From positions 310,001 through 374,000 of the forward strand of contig NZ_JAJOMA010000003.1 in assembly GCF_021129235.1 (NCBI RefSeq): DNA of 64,000 bases. The letters are read 5' to 3'. Below the pieces are notes generated by a model. The model had not been told where the DNA came from. It did not search any database and saw nothing but the letters and a program-made list of their open reading frames with translations. Shown piece by piece: positions 43,100-52,687 of this stretch. Position numbers and translations under genes: made by a program. This stretch comes from Kineosporia mesophila (GTDB taxonomy: Bacteria; Actinomycetota; Actinomycetes; Actinomycetales; Kineosporiaceae). Position 1 is the first letter of the stretch, and every line of letters begins with the position of its first letter.

Positions 43100-45959
43100 C
43101 GCGCAGCACCTCGGCAGGTTTCAGGGTGGCCGAGCGCCGGGCGGCGACCACGACGGCGACCAGAGTGACGACGGCGGCCGCCAGCGCGCTGAGCGCCAGC
43201 GGCCCGAGCGGCACCTGGATGCCCAGGGCCGGGGCCAGGTCGGGCCCGGGCTCGACCAGACGGGGCAACAGCACGAGCATCAGGGCGAACGGGGGTACGA
43301 GAGCAGCCAGCGCCCCCAGGCAGGTGAGCGCGAGTTCCGTGGCCCGCAACCGGATCAGGCGGGAGCGGCGCAGGCCGAACCGCCGCAGCACCAGGTCGAC
43401 CGGGGCCGCCCGGGCGACCCGCCGGTCCACGGCCACCACGACCGACAGCCCGGCCAGGGCGGCGGCCGCGACCCCGAGCACCACCTGATAGCCCGCCGCC
43501 CAGCCGCTGGACGTGAGCACCGGCGTGGCCAGCGACTCCTCCAGCGACCGCGAGCTCGTCACGGTGATGTTCCGGTCCGCCAGATCACGATCGAGCGAGG
43601 CAGGCGACTCCTTCGACCACACCCAGGTCGCGAACGTGCCCTGCCTCTCGCTGATCCCCTTCCTCGCCGGGTCGAGGTTGGGGTTGCGGGCGTCGAACGA
43701 GGCGAACAGGGACGTGGCGTCGAAAAGGATCGTGGGCCGCCCGGTGCCGGGGAACGTCTTCACCGAACCGCGCACGCCGATCCTGATCTCGTCGGCCCCC
43801 ATGAGCACGGTGCCGCCGCTGCCCGCCGTCCCGGCGCTGTTCGCGTCCACCCCGACCAGGACAGCCGGCACCGTCGCGTTCCGCGGATCGGCGCCCGCGC
43901 TGCCACTCTCCGAAGCCCCGCCGTCCGAGCTGCCCGTACTTCCTGACCCGAGAAGGCCGAGCGCGGTCCGGGCCTGCGCCAGATCCGGCCCCTCACCCCA
44001 GCTGGCCGCCCGGCGCAGGGTGGCGGGATCGACCACGAGCACGTCGACCGTGACGTAGTCGGGCCGCAGCTGACCGGTGGCACGCCAGACCACGGAACGC
44101 CCGGCGGGCAGGTCGGGCGTGGGGCCCTCTCCCCCACCGAGATCGTAGGAGTGCGGGATGCGGGCCGCGCTGTTCGCCCCGGCCAGCACCGAGGCCTTGT
44201 CCAGCGCGGAGGCGTGCACGGTGTTCGCCGACACCAGACCGTAGGCCAGCACCCCGATCCCGATCGCGAGGATCACCACCAGGTCGGCCACCGCCACCCC
44301 GGTGTTCCGCAGACCCCGCACCACCAGCCGGTCGGGCGACGTCAGGGCACGCCCGCGGGAAGCCTGAGCCGGGGAACCGGCCCGCCACCGCCCGAAGGCC
44401 CCCGCGACCATCCCGGCGAAGCGCACCACCAGCGCACATCCGCAGGCCAGCACCAGGATCGGCAGCACGGCCGCCAGCGGGTCGGTGTACGAGCTGTTGC
44501 CGTCGCGGCTCAGCGTGGCGCCCACCGCCAGCACGGTGGCGCCGGTGAGCAGGGGCAGCCAGGGCCCTCCGCCCCGGGACACCTTCAGCCCGGCCAGGTT
44601 CCGCGCGATCGTGCGGGTCTGCAGGAGGGTCACCAGGGCGTTGGCGACCAGGGTCAGCACCGCGACGAAACCGGCCGCGAGCACCGTGGCCCGCACCGCG
44701 CCGGGGCCCAGTTCACTCTGCGGGCCGAACTGCTCGAACGCCAGCCAGGCCCCTGCCCCACCGACGGCCGCACCGAGCACGGCCGGCAGTAACAACTCCA
44801 GCGCCCCGGCCCCGATCACCACCGGCACCGGCGTGCCCAGGCCGAGCAGCAGTTCCGTCTCACGGCGGCGGCGCTGGGCCAGGGCCTGTAGCGCCACCAC
44901 CACGGCCGCCAGCCCGAGTGTCCCACCGGCGTAGGCGATGCCCCGCCCCTGATCGGCCGCGGTGCGGGCGTCGGCCTCGGCCTGGGTCTGCAACTCGGGC
45001 AGCGCCGTCTCGACCCGGCCGATCGCCCCCTCACCCGTGAGCAGCCCGGTCAGCTCGCTGCCCGGGTCGGCCCCGGCCACCTTCAGGAGCTGCGCCGCGG
45101 ACGCCGCCTGCTCCAGGTGCTGCGGGGTGCGCCCGGCGGGGACGAGCGACGCGGAGTACGTCCAGGTCGGCGTCTCCTGCGCACCGGCGAGCGCGGTCTC
45201 GACACTCTCCCGGTCACCGATCATCAGCGTGGCCGGCGTCGGGCAGCCCAGTGGGTCGCCCGGCAGCAGCGCCGCGATCGACGAGAAGTACGTGCCGCTT
45301 GGCAGCGCACCGTCGGCGCCGGTGCGGTAAGTGCCCGCCAGCTTCACCCGGGCCGAGGTGTTGGCCGCCATCCCCGGGACCTGCGCCACCGTGCCATTAC
45401 CCGCGCAGCCCACGATGTCGCCGCCCTGGATGGTCTTTCCCGCACGGAACGTGTCGCCCGGTTCCAGACCCAGACTCCTCGCCACGTTGTCGGGCAGCCA
45501 GATGCCCTTGGTACCGCGCCGGCCCTGGACCACGTCGAGGGCCTCGACCGCGCCGGTGCGGTACCAGAGCACCGCTTCGCGCCGCCTCTGGCCGACCGCC
45601 AGGAACGGCGTCGGCTGGGCGTCGTCGAGCTGCCACGCCGACGCCCGGGTCGAGGTGACCGGCTCGCCCAGCCAGGGCACCTCGTCCACCTTTTTCGTGA
45701 TCCGGGGTTCGGCCGCCGGCGCGAGCGGCCCGAGCACCGTGACCCCGAGCGCCGCCTGACGAGTGAGCTGGGTGTTCGACGGCACGGTCGCGAGCTTGCG
45801 CTCCAGCGAACCGGCCGCGGTCGAGCGGCCGAACAACGGCCCGGCCGCCACCAGCCCGGCCAGCAGCGCCACACTCACCGTGATCATCACCGCGAGCGAA
45901 CCGCTGCGCAGCATGCGCCCCGGTGCCCGGCGCAGCAGGGGCCAGCCACCGCCACCCAT
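43089..45959 (-). CDS. FtsX-family ABC transporter permease
   Basis: 956 residues with about ten hydrophobic segments: one near the N-terminus (LAVMITVSVALLAGLVAAG), a cluster around 350-470 (GIAYAGGTLGLAAVVVALQAL), a cluster at about 560-610, and three at the end (ALAGLSVVVAVD, LALTCLGALAALVPPFALMLVL, LALSALAAAVVTLVAVVVAA). Large extracytoplasmic domains lie between. This is a doubled FtsX/MacB layout in one chain. Overlaps the ATPase gene by 11 bases. Exported substrate (lipid, peptide or lipoprotein) unknown. Confidence 0.88.
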   Translation of the reverse strand: MGGGGWPLLRRAPGRMLRSGSLAVMITVSVALLAGLVAAGPLFGRSTAAGSLERKLATVPSNTQLTRQAALGVTVLGPLAPAAEPRITKKVDEVPWLGEPVTSTRASAWQLDDAQPTPFLAVGQRRREAVLWYRTGAVEALDVVQGRRGTKGIWLPDNVARSLGLEPGDTFRAGKTIQGGDIVGCAGNGTVAQVPGMAANTSARVKLAGTYRTGADGALPSGTYFSSIAALLPGDPLGCPTPATLMIGDRESVETALAGAQETPTWTYSASLVPAGRTPQHLEQAASAAQLLKVAGADPGSELTGLLTGEGAIGRVETALPELQTQAEADARTAADQGRGIAYAGGTLGLAAVVVALQALAQRRRRETELLLGLGTPVPVVIGAGALELLLPAVLGAAVGGAGAWLAFEQFGPQSELGPGAVRATVLAAGFVAVLTLVANALVTLLQTRTIARNLAGLKVSRGGGPWLPLLTGATVLAVGATLSRDGNSSYTDPLAAVLPILVLACGCALVVRFAGMVAGAFGRWRAGSPAQASRGRALTSPDRLVVRGLRNTGVAVADLVVILAIGIGVLAYGLVSANTVHASALDKASVLAGANSAARIPHSYDLGGGEGPTPDLPAGRSVVWRATGQLRPDYVTVDVLVVDPATLRRAASWGEGPDLAQARTALGLLGSGSTGSSDGGASESGSAGADPRNATVPAVLVGVDANSAGTAGSGGTVLMGADEIRIGVRGSVKTFPGTGRPTILFDATSLFASFDARNPNLDPARKGISERQGTFATWVWSKESPASLDRDLADRNITVTSSRSLEESLATPVLTSSGWAAGYQVVLGVAAAALAGLSVVVAVDRRVARAAPVDLVLRRFGLRRSRLIRLRATELALTCLGALAALVPPFALMLVLLPRLVEPGPDLAPALGIQVPLGPLALSALAAAVVTLVAVVVAARRSATLKPAEVLRDDQ

Positions 45960-46034
45960 GTGTTCACCCCTCCGAAAGAACCCCGTGTCCCGCCCGATCG
46001 ACCCCCACAGTAGGGGGCACCTCCGACAGTCTTC

Positions 46035-46739
46035 TCACGACCCCGCAATACCGGGCATCGCCCGCGCGAACGCCCCCGCCAGCACCGCGTACCCGTGTTC
46101 GTTCGGGTGGAAGCGATCGGGCGCGAGCCGGCCGCGCCAGGCCCAGCCGGTACCCGTATGCCGTAGCTCGGCCACCCGCACCCGGCCGGCGGAGGCGGCG
46201 TCGTCGACGGCCGCGTTCAGCCGGTACGCCGCCGTGCGCGGGTTCGGCAGGGTGCCCACCACCGAGCCGGCCGGCAGCAGGTCCAGCAATCGCGGGAAAT
46301 CGGTCCGCAGGGCCACCCGGAAATCGGCCCGCAGCAGGTCGTTCGATCCGATGAGCAGGGTGACCAGGCCGATCGGCAGATCGTGCGCACGCGCCACCCC
46401 GAGCGCGGCGGGCCACTGCCGACCGATCACGTCAGACGTCCGGGCACCGCTGAAAGACAGGTTGAGCAGCCGGAAGTCAGGCCGATCGGCAGCCAGCTGC
46501 CCGATGTACCCGAGTTCGGGCGAGGGTGCGCCGATCCCCTGCGTCATACTGTCGCCCAGCGCCACCCACAACGGCCCGGTCCCCCGGGCCAGCTCCCGGG
46601 CGTTGCGCTCGCCCCAGGCCCGGGCGAACGGCACCACCTGGTCCTGCACCGAGCGCACGCGCCGCGACATCCGGGCCAGCGCGGCCAGCAGCGCCCCCGG
46701 CGGCCGGCCGCTGAGGTTGTCGTAGTCGAATCCCGTCAT
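46035..46739 (-). CDS. SGNH/GDSL-type hydrolase
   Basis: 234 residues. Block I GDSMTQG with nucleophile Ser64, block III IGSNDLL, and block V DRFHPNEHG with catalytic Asp and His. No signal peptide. An esterase or lipase acting on an unknown ester. Transcribed separately from the ABC permease, 75 bases away. Confidence 0.9.
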   Translation of the reverse strand: MTGFDYDNLSGRPPGALLAALARMSRRVRSVQDQVVPFARAWGERNARELARGTGPLWVALGDSMTQGIGAPSPELGYIGQLAADRPDFRLLNLSFSGARTSDVIGRQWPAALGVARAHDLPIGLVTLLIGSNDLLRADFRVALRTDFPRLLDLLPAGSVVGTLPNPRTAAYRLNAAVDDAASAGRVRVAELRHTGTGWAWRGRLAPDRFHPNEHGYAVLAGAFARAMPGIAGS

Positions 46740-46905
46740 CCACCGGTTCTAGAGCACCGCTCCGTCCCGCGCGAGGTGGCCGTCGGCCCAGCGATTTTCG
46801 CCAGTACAGGGGCGCACCGCACGGAATCTGCACCATGCACCCAGAACCGTCAATCGGTACGGAAGCAGTACGATCCACCGATCGGGGAAGGAGCCCATAC
46901 CAATC

Positions 46906-47646
46906 GTGGTGAACAGCAATTCGACGAAGCCGCAGAAGACTGCGCTGCTCCTGGCGCAGCGCATCGTGCGGGACATCGAACAGCAGGGCCTGGGCCCTGG
47001 GGAGAAACTCCCGCCGGAGCGCCTGATGATGGACTCGTACGACGCCGGTCGCGGCACGCTGCGGGAATCCCTGAGGTTCCTCGAGTTGCAGGGGGTGCTC
47101 TCGTTCAAACCGGGTCCGGGTGGCGGGCCGGTCATCCAGAAGCCGACGGCCGAGAACCTGGCCACCACCCTGGCCCTGGTGCTGCAGTTCGACAGCGCCC
47201 GGTACCGGGTCGTGGCCGAGGCCCGTTCGTCCTTCGAGCCCCTGATGGCCCGGCTGGCGGCCGAGCGCATCACGCCCGAGCAGCTGGCGGGACTGGAACA
47301 GACACTCGCCGACATGGAGGCGGGCCTGCACGACACGGAGGCCTACCTGGACTCGAACCGCCGCTTCCATCAGGGCATCGCCTGGGCCAGCGACAACTCG
47401 CTGTTCGGGTTCCTGGTCGAGGCGATGGCCGGCTCCATGGACGCCACCCGCAGCACCGAGCAACCGCAACGGCGCCGCCAGACCGTGCTGCGCGCGCATC
47501 ACCGCATCTACGAGGCGATCGCCGGGTCCCAGCCCGACGAGGCGTCCGAGGCGATGGGTGAGCACGTGCAGGAATACCTGGTCTACGCGCAGAGAAAGCA
47601 CCCGGAGTCCCTCGACCGGCCCATCACCTGGCCGGGCGCAACCTAG
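46906..47646 (+). CDS. GntR/FadR-family regulator with FCD domain
   Basis: 246 residues from GTG 46906 (GAAGGAG upstream). Winged helix LGPGEKLPPERLMMDSYDAG followed by GTLRESLRFLELQG, then a C-terminal all-helical FCD domain with metal-type His residues (NRRFHQGIAW, RAHHRIYEAI). Probably controls metabolism of a small acid. It overlaps the convergent AAA gene by 4 bases and is divergent from the SGNH gene; its own target is not evident. Confidence 0.88.
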   Translation: MVNSNSTKPQKTALLLAQRIVRDIEQQGLGPGEKLPPERLMMDSYDAGRGTLRESLRFLELQGVLSFKPGPGGGPVIQKPTAENLATTLALVLQFDSARYRVVAEARSSFEPLMARLAAERITPEQLAGLEQTLADMEAGLHDTEAYLDSNRRFHQGIAWASDNSLFGFLVEAMAGSMDATRSTEQPQRRRQTVLRAHHRIYEAIAGSQPDEASEAMGEHVQEYLVYAQRKHPESLDRPITWPGAT

Positions 47647-48365
47647 AGCAGATGCCTCAGGTAGGCCTGCGGATCATTCAGGTACCGCCGCCAGTGATCG
47701 ACCACCATCAGGTCGTCCCAGGCCACCTCGGTCAGGCCATTCGCACCGAACTCGTAGATCCCCGCTCCCGGCGTCGAGGCCAGGATCGGCGAGTGCGTGG
47801 CGCAGACCACCTGGGCACCTGCTCGCCCCAGCCGGTGGAACAGCTCGACGAGCCGCAGTGACGAGTTGAACGACAACGCGGACTCCGGCTCGTCGAGCAC
47901 ATAGAAGCCCCGGCGGGTGAACATCGCCTCGAGCACGGTGAGAAAGCCTTCACCGTGGCTCATCTCGTCGGTCTGCCCGGACCAGTACCCGGGCACGTCG
48001 CTGTAGGTCGACATCATCGCCATCGCGGTCTCCGCCCGCAGGAAGAACCCGCTGCGGGCCCTGCGCGGGCCTGTCATCATCTGCTGCCCGGCCAGCGACG
48101 TGGTCAGCTTCAGCACCTGACCGAGCTCCGACTTCTCCCGGCTGCTGGCGTATTTCGTCCCCGCCTTACCCCCGTACGGATCCAGCCCGAACGCCTCCGC
48201 GAGTGCCTCGGCCACCGTCGACTTGCCCGAGCCGTTCTCCCCCACCAGAAACGTGATCGGTTTCCGGAACGTCAGCCCCCGCTCGGCCAGGTCGGCGACC
48301 GCCGGAATCGTGTAGGGCCACCGTTCCGGATCGGCATTCTCGACGTACGCGCGACGCACCAGCAT
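47643..48365 (-). CDS. AAA/ABC-type predicted ATPase
   Basis: 240 residues. Walker A LVGENGSGKST, signature-like MSHGEGFL, Walker B YVLDEPES, and ATHSPILA near the end. This is the small single-domain ABC-type ATPase class of unknown role (related to AAA_21/AAA_23 proteins); no nuclease domain is attached and no partner gene adjoins. Ends 4 bases inside the convergent GntR gene. Confidence 0.8.
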   Translation of the reverse strand: MLVRRAYVENADPERWPYTIPAVADLAERGLTFRKPITFLVGENGSGKSTVAEALAEAFGLDPYGGKAGTKYASSREKSELGQVLKLTTSLAGQQMMTGPRRARSGFFLRAETAMAMMSTYSDVPGYWSGQTDEMSHGEGFLTVLEAMFTRRGFYVLDEPESALSFNSSLRLVELFHRLGRAGAQVVCATHSPILASTPGAGIYEFGANGLTEVAWDDLMVVDHWRRYLNDPQAYLRHLL

Positions 48366-48383
48366 GCGGCCAGCCTAAACACC

Positions 48384-49685
48384 TCAACCGGCCCGGTGCT
48401 CGTCGTGAGCCGGCACCACCGGGATCGACAGCAACGGCGTCAACGCCACCATCGCGAACGCCACCGGGTACCCGACCAGCGCGATCAGCCCGCCGACGGC
48501 CGGCCCGACCAGGGAGGCCGCCGCGAACTGACCCGTGTTCTGAATCCCCAGAGCCCGCCCCGACCAGGCGGGCCCCGCCGCCTCCGCGACCGAGGTGAAG
48601 GCCAGACCGTTGTCGGCCACGCTCACCGCCGTCGCCGCGACCATCGCCGCCCCGGTCACGAAACCCCAGTCCCGAGAACTGCTGGCCGCCAGCGCCAGCA
48701 TCACCACGAACCCGCTCACCGCGACCACCCGTAACACCTTCACCCGGCTGCCCACCCGGTCGCTCACCGATCCGATGAGGATCCGCCCGATCGCCCCGGT
48801 GAACTGCGCCACCGCGATCAGCACCCCCGCGGCCGTCGCGTTCCAGCCCGGCCCGGCGGTCAGCCAGACCAGCCCGAAGGTCGACAGCGTGAACTGCGGC
48901 ACCACCAGCAGGATCGACACCAGATGAATCCGCGCCAGGAAGCGGCTGTTCCGGTAGGGATTGGCCAGCCGGTCGCGGTTCTCGCCGGAGCGGTGCGGCT
49001 GGGTCTCCTTGCCTGAAGACGCGTCTGCGCTCGGCTCCCGCCCGCCGACGGGTGCCGGCATCGTCCCCTGCCCGAAAGATCTCTGCTGGCGCGCCGGATT
49101 CGGCGCGTTCGCGATCCCCACCGCACACGCCACCGCCAGCCCCGCCGCGAGCACCCCGGCCAGCGTCAGAGGGGCCCAGGTGCCGTACCGCCCGGCCAGG
49201 TACGGCACGACCAGCGCGGCCACGGCCACACCCAACGGCTGCGACATCTGCCGGATGCCCATCGCCAGGCCCCGCCGCGAGCGTGGGAACCAGCCCACGA
49301 CGACCTTGCCGGTGGTCGAGTTCGTGCTCCCCGTCGCCGCCCCCGCCAGCACCAGCAGCGCCGCCAGCGACCAGAGCCCGTTCACCGGCGCCGCGGCCAG
49401 GGCGAACACCGCCGTCAGGGCCAGACCACCGGCAATCACCCAGCGTTCACCCACCCGGTCGGCCAGGGCGCCCCACAGCACCAGGGTGAGTACCAACCCG
49501 AAAGTGGGGGCGGCAGCGAGCAGTCCGGCCTGGGCCAGGGGCAGCCCACGCTCGACGTGCAACAGCGGAATCAGGTACGCGGGCGTGCTGACCAGCAGAG
49601 TTCCGGCGGCCTGCGCGGCCACGCCGAGACCGAGCATGCGCCAGGCAGCGCGGGGCACGGTGTCGGTGGGCGGGGGCGTGGCCAT
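48384..49685 (-). CDS. MFS transporter
   Basis: 433 residues with twelve hydrophobic segments and a charged central loop (about 200-235, NPARQQRSFGQG). Motif A-like GALADRVGERWV in the 2-3 loop, and GSVSDRVGSRVK in the second half. Substrate unknown; AAP and organic-acid carriers look similar. It diverges from a GntR regulator across 61 bases that hold a perfect palindrome, so it is probably controlled by that regulator. Confidence 0.9.
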   Translation of the reverse strand: MATPPPTDTVPRAAWRMLGLGVAAQAAGTLLVSTPAYLIPLLHVERGLPLAQAGLLAAAPTFGLVLTLVLWGALADRVGERWVIAGGLALTAVFALAAAPVNGLWSLAALLVLAGAATGSTNSTTGKVVVGWFPRSRRGLAMGIRQMSQPLGVAVAALVVPYLAGRYGTWAPLTLAGVLAAGLAVACAVGIANAPNPARQQRSFGQGTMPAPVGGREPSADASSGKETQPHRSGENRDRLANPYRNSRFLARIHLVSILLVVPQFTLSTFGLVWLTAGPGWNATAAGVLIAVAQFTGAIGRILIGSVSDRVGSRVKVLRVVAVSGFVVMLALAASSSRDWGFVTGAAMVAATAVSVADNGLAFTSVAEAAGPAWSGRALGIQNTGQFAAASLVGPAVGGLIALVGYPVAFAMVALTPLLSIPVVPAHDEHRAG

Positions 49686-49723
49686 CAGAACTCCTCAGTG
49701 CGGTACCGTTTAGGTGTACCCAA

Positions 49724-49735
49724 TTGGTATACCAA
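49724..49735. promoter_or_regulatory. GntR operator candidate
   Basis: TTGGTATACCAA is a perfect 12-base palindrome in the divergent region between the MFS and GntR genes, 12 bases before the GTG start. A second, similar site GGTGTACC lies 5 bases away. FadR/GntR proteins bind such TGGTATACCA-type sites. Confidence 0.75.
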
Positions 49736-49746
49736 AGGAGTTCATC

Positions 49747-50439
49747 GTGGCAACAGCCGACGCCACGCCCTACGCCACCCTGCGCGCGGCCATCCTGTCC
49801 CTGGAGCTCATGCCCGGTGAGAAGCTGAGCGAGCGGGGGCTGGAGTCGATGCTGAACGCCTCGCGCACCCCGATCCGGGCCGCCCTGATGAGCCTCGCCA
49901 ACGAGGGCCTCACCCAGCGCGCCGGCCGGGGCTGGCAGGTCACACCCATCGACCTGGCCGAGGTGCGCGCCGTGACCGAATACCGCGAGGCGGTGGAATC
50001 CGCGGCCGTGGTGCTGGCCGTCGAGCGTGCCGAGACCGAAGAGCTCGACGCACTGCGGGATCTCGCCGCCGCCCACCGCGACAACGACGACGAGGAGACC
50101 GGCCTGCGCGACGGCGGCGACTTCCACGTGGCGCTGGCCCGGCTGTCCCGCAACGCCTTCCTGGCCGAGGGCATGCGCGACGTACTCACCCGCCTCAGCC
50201 GTACCCGCTGGCTCGAGGTCCGCACCGCGCAGTCCCGTCTGCAGGCGCGCGACGAACACCTGCGAATGGTGGACGCGATGGTCGCCCGGGACGCGGAACT
50301 CGCCTCCCGGCTGGTGGTCTCCCACTCCCGCGGCACCCGTGACCGGCTGCTCACCCATCTGTCCGACGAGAAGCGGCGGCTGCGCGGCCGGGGGTTCTCG
50401 ATCATCGAGAGTTCGACCGCGCCGCCACCGCTGCCGTGA
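49747..50439 (+). CDS. GntR-family regulator (FCD domain)
   Basis: 230 residues from GTG 49747 with AAGGAG 6 bases upstream; the longer frame from 49714 starts within the operator. Winged helix LMPGEKLSERGLESMLNAS followed by TPIRAALMSLANEG; C-terminal FCD-type helical domain with NDDEETGLRDGGDFHVAL and HSRGTRDRLL. It probably represses the divergent MFS gene and the catabolic operon at 50596. Confidence 0.88.
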   Translation: MATADATPYATLRAAILSLELMPGEKLSERGLESMLNASRTPIRAALMSLANEGLTQRAGRGWQVTPIDLAEVRAVTEYREAVESAAVVLAVERAETEELDALRDLAAAHRDNDDEETGLRDGGDFHVALARLSRNAFLAEGMRDVLTRLSRTRWLEVRTAQSRLQARDEHLRMVDAMVARDAELASRLVVSHSRGTRDRLLTHLSDEKRRLRGRGFSIIESSTAPPPLP

Positions 50440-50595
50440 TCAGCGCTCCGGCACGGTCGCTGAGGTCACGCGCAGGCCGAACACCGCCGCGATCAGCCAC
50501 GTCCATCATGTGATACCAAATCCCGTCTTGTTGATGCCCTCGTGCGAGCCGTCCACTGGAAGCACCCCAACCACTGGTTCACGAGAGGGAGTCCG

Positions 50596-51564
50596 ATGAC
50601 GGCAACAGAACTCAGCCCGGCGCACACCGAGGTCACCCGGGGCGCGTCCCGGGCCCGCGCCCTGCTGCAGGAACGGGGTCTGCCCTACAGCGACGAGATC
50701 CCCCTCGAGGCGATCGGCGGCGAGTTCGAAGGCGGCGGCCACTACGGCTTCGAGGTACCGGTGGTGAACAACTTCTCGGTGATGGAGACCACCGTCCGCC
50801 TGATCCAGGACCGCGGCCTGCAGGTCACCCGGTTCAACGAGACCCTGGGCGCGTTCCTGCTGTCCGACAGCGAGGTCTCGGACATGATCGCGCTCTCCCG
50901 GGAGAGCGGCATCGGCATCCTGTTCGCGATGGGCCCGCGCCCGGAGTACGACCGCAAGGCCGCCTTCTACCGGGGCGGATTCGGCACCTCCCAGGGCCGC
51001 CGGGTCAACAACAACGACGCGCTCGCGGTGTCGGTGGAGGAGGCCATCCGGCTCACCGAGCTCGGGGCCCGGGGGCTCATCGCCTACGACCTCGGCGTCA
51101 TCCGCCTGCTGAGCGACCTGCGGTCGGAGGGTGTGCTCCCGGCGGACACGCTGATCAAGTCCTCGTCGCACTGCATCGTCTCGAACCCGCTGACGGCCAA
51201 GGTCTATGCGGAGAACGGCACCACCAGCATCACCACCACGCACGACCTGGGCCTTCCGGTGATCCAGGACATCCGCAAGCTCAACCCGGAACTCGTGATG
51301 GACGTACCGACCGACGTGTACGGCGACAAGGGAGGTTTCATCCGCTTCTACGAGATCCCGGAGCTGATCCAGATTGCCTCCCCGATCTTCCTCAAGGTCG
51401 GTGCAAGCGCGCAGGCGCACCCGGCCGACCCGGTGAACGAGAAGACCATCGCCAAGCGCATCCAGCGCATCGAGCTGGCCCAGGAGTTCGTCGCCAAGTC
51501 GGGCCTCGACATCACCTACATCAACGCGGACTCGACTCAGCGATCCCTGCCCGCGAAGGCCTGA
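50596..51564 (+). CDS. TIM-barrel-like protein, possibly U32-peptidase-related, first gene of catabolic operon
   Basis: 322 residues from ATG 50596. Alternating beta/alpha pattern (GIGILFAMGPRPEYDR, LGARGLIAYDLGVIRLL, TLIKSSSHCIVSNPL, ELVMDVPTDVYGDKGG, IFLKVGASAQ) suggests a TIM barrel; segments ARGLIAYDLG and SSSHCIVSN resemble the U32 peptidase group, but the identification is weak. It could be an enzyme of the pathway rather than a protease. Downstream genes follow with overlaps. Confidence 0.6.
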   Translation: MTATELSPAHTEVTRGASRARALLQERGLPYSDEIPLEAIGGEFEGGGHYGFEVPVVNNFSVMETTVRLIQDRGLQVTRFNETLGAFLLSDSEVSDMIALSRESGIGILFAMGPRPEYDRKAAFYRGGFGTSQGRRVNNNDALAVSVEEAIRLTELGARGLIAYDLGVIRLLSDLRSEGVLPADTLIKSSSHCIVSNPLTAKVYAENGTTSITTTHDLGLPVIQDIRKLNPELVMDVPTDVYGDKGGFIRFYEIPELIQIASPIFLKVGASAQAHPADPVNEKTIAKRIQRIELAQEFVAKSGLDITYINADSTQRSLPAKA

Positions 51565-51568
51565 GGCA

Positions 51569-52687
51569 GTGGACTTCTCGATTCCCGAGACCTCGGCGGA
51601 ACGTCGCCGGGAGGGGGCGGGAGCGGTGCACGGCACCGTTCCCGGCCCCACCCCGGCCGCCCGCCGGCGCTGGGTCGCCCAGGTGAGCGCCAACGGCGCC
51701 ACCGCATCCCGGATCCCGATCGCACTCGGCGGTCACGGCCGCGACGCCCGGGCCACCGGCTCACTGCTGAGCGGCCTCGCCGCGGCGGTTCCCGATCCGA
51801 CCGCCGCCCTCGCGGTGGCCGCGAATGGCCTGCTGGTCACCGAGTCGCTGTGGCGGCTCGGCGACCAACGTCGGCTGCCGGCGATCATCACCGGTGAGGC
51901 GATCGGCGCCATCGACCTGACCGAGGCCGACGGCGGCGCCCACCCGACCGGGGTGACAGCCCACCGCACCGGAAACGGCTGGGAGTTGACCGGTTCCAAA
52001 CGCTGGGTGGTCAACGCCGGTATCGCCGACCACTTCCTCCTCACGGCGGCCGGGGACGACGGTTCCCGCACCGCTTTCGTGATCGATGCCCGGTCGCCGG
52101 GCATCCTCACCGAGGAGGTCGCCGGACCGGGCGCGCCGTGGATCGCGCCGGTGCGCCTGGACCGGGTCCAGGTACACGACGACGCGGTGCTCGGCACCAC
52201 CGGTGCGGCCCTGACCGAGCTGGTGCCGGTGCTGGCGGCGCTGGACCGGTCGCTGATGCTGACGGTCTGGCTCGGCGCCCTGCAGGACCTCGCCGAACAG
52301 ACCCGGGTGCTCGCACTCGCCGACGGTTCGCGGTTCGGCCGGCCGGCCGGCCGTTCCCAGGCCGCGCGGTTCGGCCTGGCCGACCTGATCAGCCATCTCG
52401 ACCTGTTCAGCGGGCTGGTGCAGCGGGCGCTCTGGCAGTTCGACGCCCGCCCCGAGGCACTGCGGGCCGACGGTGCCGCGGCCCGGCTCTACCTGTCCCT
52501 GCACATCGACACCATGCTCGCCGCCGCGGGTGAGGTGGCCGGGCCCCTCCCGGGTCACCGGCTGCTGCACGTGCTCGCCGCCGCGCCGCTGCTGCGGGTG
52601 GCCTCCGGACCGCAGATCACCCGGCCGGTACTGGCCGCGGCGATGACGGGCCTGGGCGGCTCCACGATCCTCGAGGAGACACGATGA
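51569..52687 (+). CDS. Acyl-CoA dehydrogenase-like flavoprotein
   Basis: 372 residues from GTG 51569, 4 bases after the preceding stop. Acyl-CoA dehydrogenase fold: IDLTEADGGAHPTGVTA, then GNGWELTGSKRWVVNAG (FAD-binding beta domain) and a C-terminal helical bundle (LHIDTMLAAAGEVAG, GLGGSTILEE). N-terminal helical domain is short and the usual base Glu is hard to place. Its stop overlaps the next start. Confidence 0.82.
   Translation: MDFSIPETSAERRREGAGAVHGTVPGPTPAARRRWVAQVSANGATASRIPIALGGHGRDARATGSLLSGLAAAVPDPTAALAVAANGLLVTESLWRLGDQRRLPAIITGEAIGAIDLTEADGGAHPTGVTAHRTGNGWELTGSKRWVVNAGIADHFLLTAAGDDGSRTAFVIDARSPGILTEEVAGPGAPWIAPVRLDRVQVHDDAVLGTTGAALTELVPVLAALDRSLMLTVWLGALQDLAEQTRVLALADGSRFGRPAGRSQAARFGLADLISHLDLFSGLVQRALWQFDARPEALRADGAAARLYLSLHIDTMLAAAGEVAGPLPGHRLLHVLAAAPLLRVASGPQITRPVLAAAMTGLGGSTILEETR

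Noticed and set aside
47643-48365. AAA ATPase as an OLD/Gabija-type or retron-type defence component
   Set aside because: No TOPRIM nuclease domain, no adjacent UvrD helicase or nuclease gene, and the neighbours are GntR and MFS.
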